34,065 bases of DNA from Aerococcus sp. Its GTDB lineage: Bacteria; Bacillota; Bacilli; Lactobacillales; Aerococcaceae. Every line of letters begins with the position of its first letter. Position 1 is the stretch's first letter. Shown here in pieces: positions 33,047-34,065 of this stretch. A program made the translations under genes and the position numbers. Below the pieces are notes generated by a model. That model made no database searches and was not told the DNA's origin. It saw nothing but the letters and a program-made list of their open reading frames with translations. The stretch is from contig JAUMZL010000019.1 in assembly GCA_030528155.1 (NCBI GenBank), positions 1-34,065 of the forward strand. Reading direction: 5' to 3'.

Positions 33047-33219
33047 AAAAAGAGGCGGTTTTTTTCGCTTAACGGATAGTTAAGAAATCTTTTTCCTTTA
33101 TTTAAGGTTTCTTAATCATTGATTCACCGCGGTTTTTGCCACTTATAGCTAAGGATTGCTTTTTAACCATGAAAAAGTATAATGCCGGTTCAGCAACTTG
33201 GTATGGATCTGCAACAATT

Positions 33220-33263
33220 TGTAACCTAATCGTCACCCAAACCTTTACCAATCCTTATATAAT
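33220..33263 (+). promoter_or_regulatory. Promoter of the LysM gene with a partial WalR box
   Basis: -10 TATAAT (33258-33263) has no good -35. At that position lies TGTAAC-CTAAT-CGTCAC (33220-33236), whose first half fits the WalR box and second half is degenerate. An activator site next to a missing -35 is the usual arrangement for WalR-dependent promoters. Confidence 0.5.
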
Positions 33264-33300
33264 AGGTCTAGATAAAATTTCGGGGGGTAAAGTAATTATC

Positions 33301-34065
33301 ATGAAGCGATCAGTGAAAACAATGGTCGGTGCATCTCTTGTAGCTACCGCAGCCATTGCCGCATTCCAAAGTGAAGGAATGGCTAAAGCCGAAACCTACA
33401 CCATCAAATTAGGGGATACATTATCAGAATTAGCCGAACAATTTGATACTACGATTGCCCAATTACGTGACGACAACCAAATCGAAAACATCGATTTAAT
33501 CTACGCTGGCGACACATTGGAAATCAACGCACCTAAACCAGTAGCGCCATCAGCACCAGTTGTTGAAAAAACGGCAGACGAAAACAACCTTTACACCGTT
33601 GTAGCTGGTGATACATTAAGCAAAATCGCCCAAGCATTCCAGACCACCGTTGAACAATTGCAACATTGGAATAATCTTTCCGGTGATTTAATTCTTGTTG
33701 GTCAACAATTATCCGTTGCTCAAACCACCATGCCAGAATCTCCATCAGTAGAAGTTGAAGCAGAAATGCCTGCTGAACCAACTGAAACGGTAGAAGATAC
33801 GCCTGTTGTGGAAGAAAAAGCAACGAGCTATGTGGTTCAACCAGGCGACACCTTGAGTGCTATCGGTGCTCAATTTGGATTAACTGTTGAAGAACTCCAA
33901 GTGCTAAACCAATTGACAAGCGATTTTATTTACAGTGGTCAAGACTTGAATGTGAATAGTGACGATGTAGCTGCTGCTCAAGCACAAAAACAAGCCGAAG
34001 AAGAGGCAGCAGAAAAAGCAGCCCAAGAAGCTGCTCAGAAGCAAGCCGAAGAAGAGGCAGCAGAA
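33301..34065 (+). CDS. Secreted triple-LysM cell-wall protein, 3' end outside the window
   Basis: The frame is open for 255 codons to the window edge. A signal peptide (basic start, hydrophobic ~7-21) probably ends after AKA at residue 30. Three LysM peptidoglycan-binding domains follow at ~33-75, ~98-139 and ~177-218, each with a GDTL motif, joined by Pro/Glu/Val-rich linkers. From ~222 an Ala/Gln/Glu/Lys-rich helical stretch begins and runs off the edge. No catalytic domain is seen yet; a CHAP, NlpC/P60, 3D or transglycosylase domain downstream would make it a wall hydrolase. ATG 33301 lies 13 bases after GGGGGG, unusually far. The WalR-like sites upstream support a wall-remodelling role. 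Confidence 0.92.
   Translation, partial: MKRSVKTMVGASLVATAAIAAFQSEGMAKAETYTIKLGDTLSELAEQFDTTIAQLRDDNQIENIDLIYAGDTLEINAPKPVAPSAPVVEKTADENNLYTVVAGDTLSKIAQAFQTTVEQLQHWNNLSGDLILVGQQLSVAQTTMPESPSVEVEAEMPAEPTETVEDTPVVEEKATSYVVQPGDTLSAIGAQFGLTVEELQVLNQLTSDFIYSGQDLNVNSDDVAAAQAQKQAEEEAAEKAAQEAAQKQAEEEAAE
33991..34065 (+). repeat. 24-bp direct repeat coding the Ala/Glu/Gln-rich tract
   Basis: CAAGCCGAAGAAGAGGCAGC plus AGAA occurs identically at 33991-34014 and 34042-34065, a 51-base period that keeps the frame (17 codons). It codes QAEEEAAE and may continue past the window. Identical DNA copies suggest recent duplication and length variation. Confidence 0.8.

Noticed and set aside
1-34065. CRISPR arrays, insertion sequences, prophage genes or attachment sites
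   Set aside because: No regularly spaced repeats, transposase or integrase frames, or terminal inverted repeats were seen. Gene order and base composition look chromosomal throughout.

Overview
The window looks like chromosomal DNA of a low-GC Gram-positive bacterium. The core block glmU-prs-pth-mfd-rqcP-divIC-yabR-tilS-hpt-ftsH, strong AGGAGG-type ribosome sites, a lipoprotein Mn/Zn importer, a WalR-type box and a LysM wall protein all point to Lactobacillales. An Aerococcaceae-like genus is my guess, but the sequence alone does not fix it. Most genes are intact housekeeping genes. The accessory interest lies at about 0.3-9 kb, 11.2-12.9 kb and 29.9-34 kb.

Layout. 1-90: 3' end of a 5S rRNA gene and its terminator, so an rRNA operon lies just outside on the left. 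229-2262 (minus strand): a metallophosphoesterase gene followed by an ornithine-cyclodeaminase-family gene broken by one in-frame TAG. 2263-2643: no recognised gene, but a possible plus-strand promoter and terminator enclosing two tiny overlapping ORFs. 2692-5406 (minus): a PsaBCA/Mnt-type manganese importer operon whose promoter is bracketed by two DtxR/MntR-like palindromes. 5783-7612 (plus): an exported barnase-like RNase, a barstar-like inhibitor, and a third gene overlapping barstar by ATGA with weak SatD-like features. 7759-9135: a DUF975-type membrane protein. Then a 19-bp bidirectional terminator and uvrC (minus).

11.2-11.88 kb is intergenic and holds a candidate small RNA on the minus strand: a C-rich unpaired stretch held by an 11-bp stem, followed by an otherwise orphan terminator. 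Next, on plus, come a YkuE-like phosphoesterase with most metal-binding residues lost, glmU, prs, pth, mfd, rqcP, divIC, yabR, tilS, hpt and ftsH. These cover cell-wall precursor synthesis, PRPP and purine salvage, translation quality control, transcription-coupled repair, division and membrane proteolysis. The pth and ftsH leaders contain distinctive hairpins.

26.2-29.9 kb: a NUDIX hydrolase (plus), then on minus an rRNA m5C methyltransferase, an aldo/keto reductase and BioY. 30.4-34 kb: a sirtuin with an unusual zinc site, a CsbD stress protein, a fluoride-type CLC antiporter (minus) with no visible fluoride riboswitch, and the start of a triple-LysM secreted protein whose upstream region has a full WalR-box match and a second partial one beside the -35 position.

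The best leads are the barnase/barstar/third-gene cassette with changed interface residues, the degenerate phosphoesterase upstream of glmU, the candidate sRNA upstream of uvrC, the riboswitch-free CLC-F gene, and the amber-interrupted cyclodeaminase.
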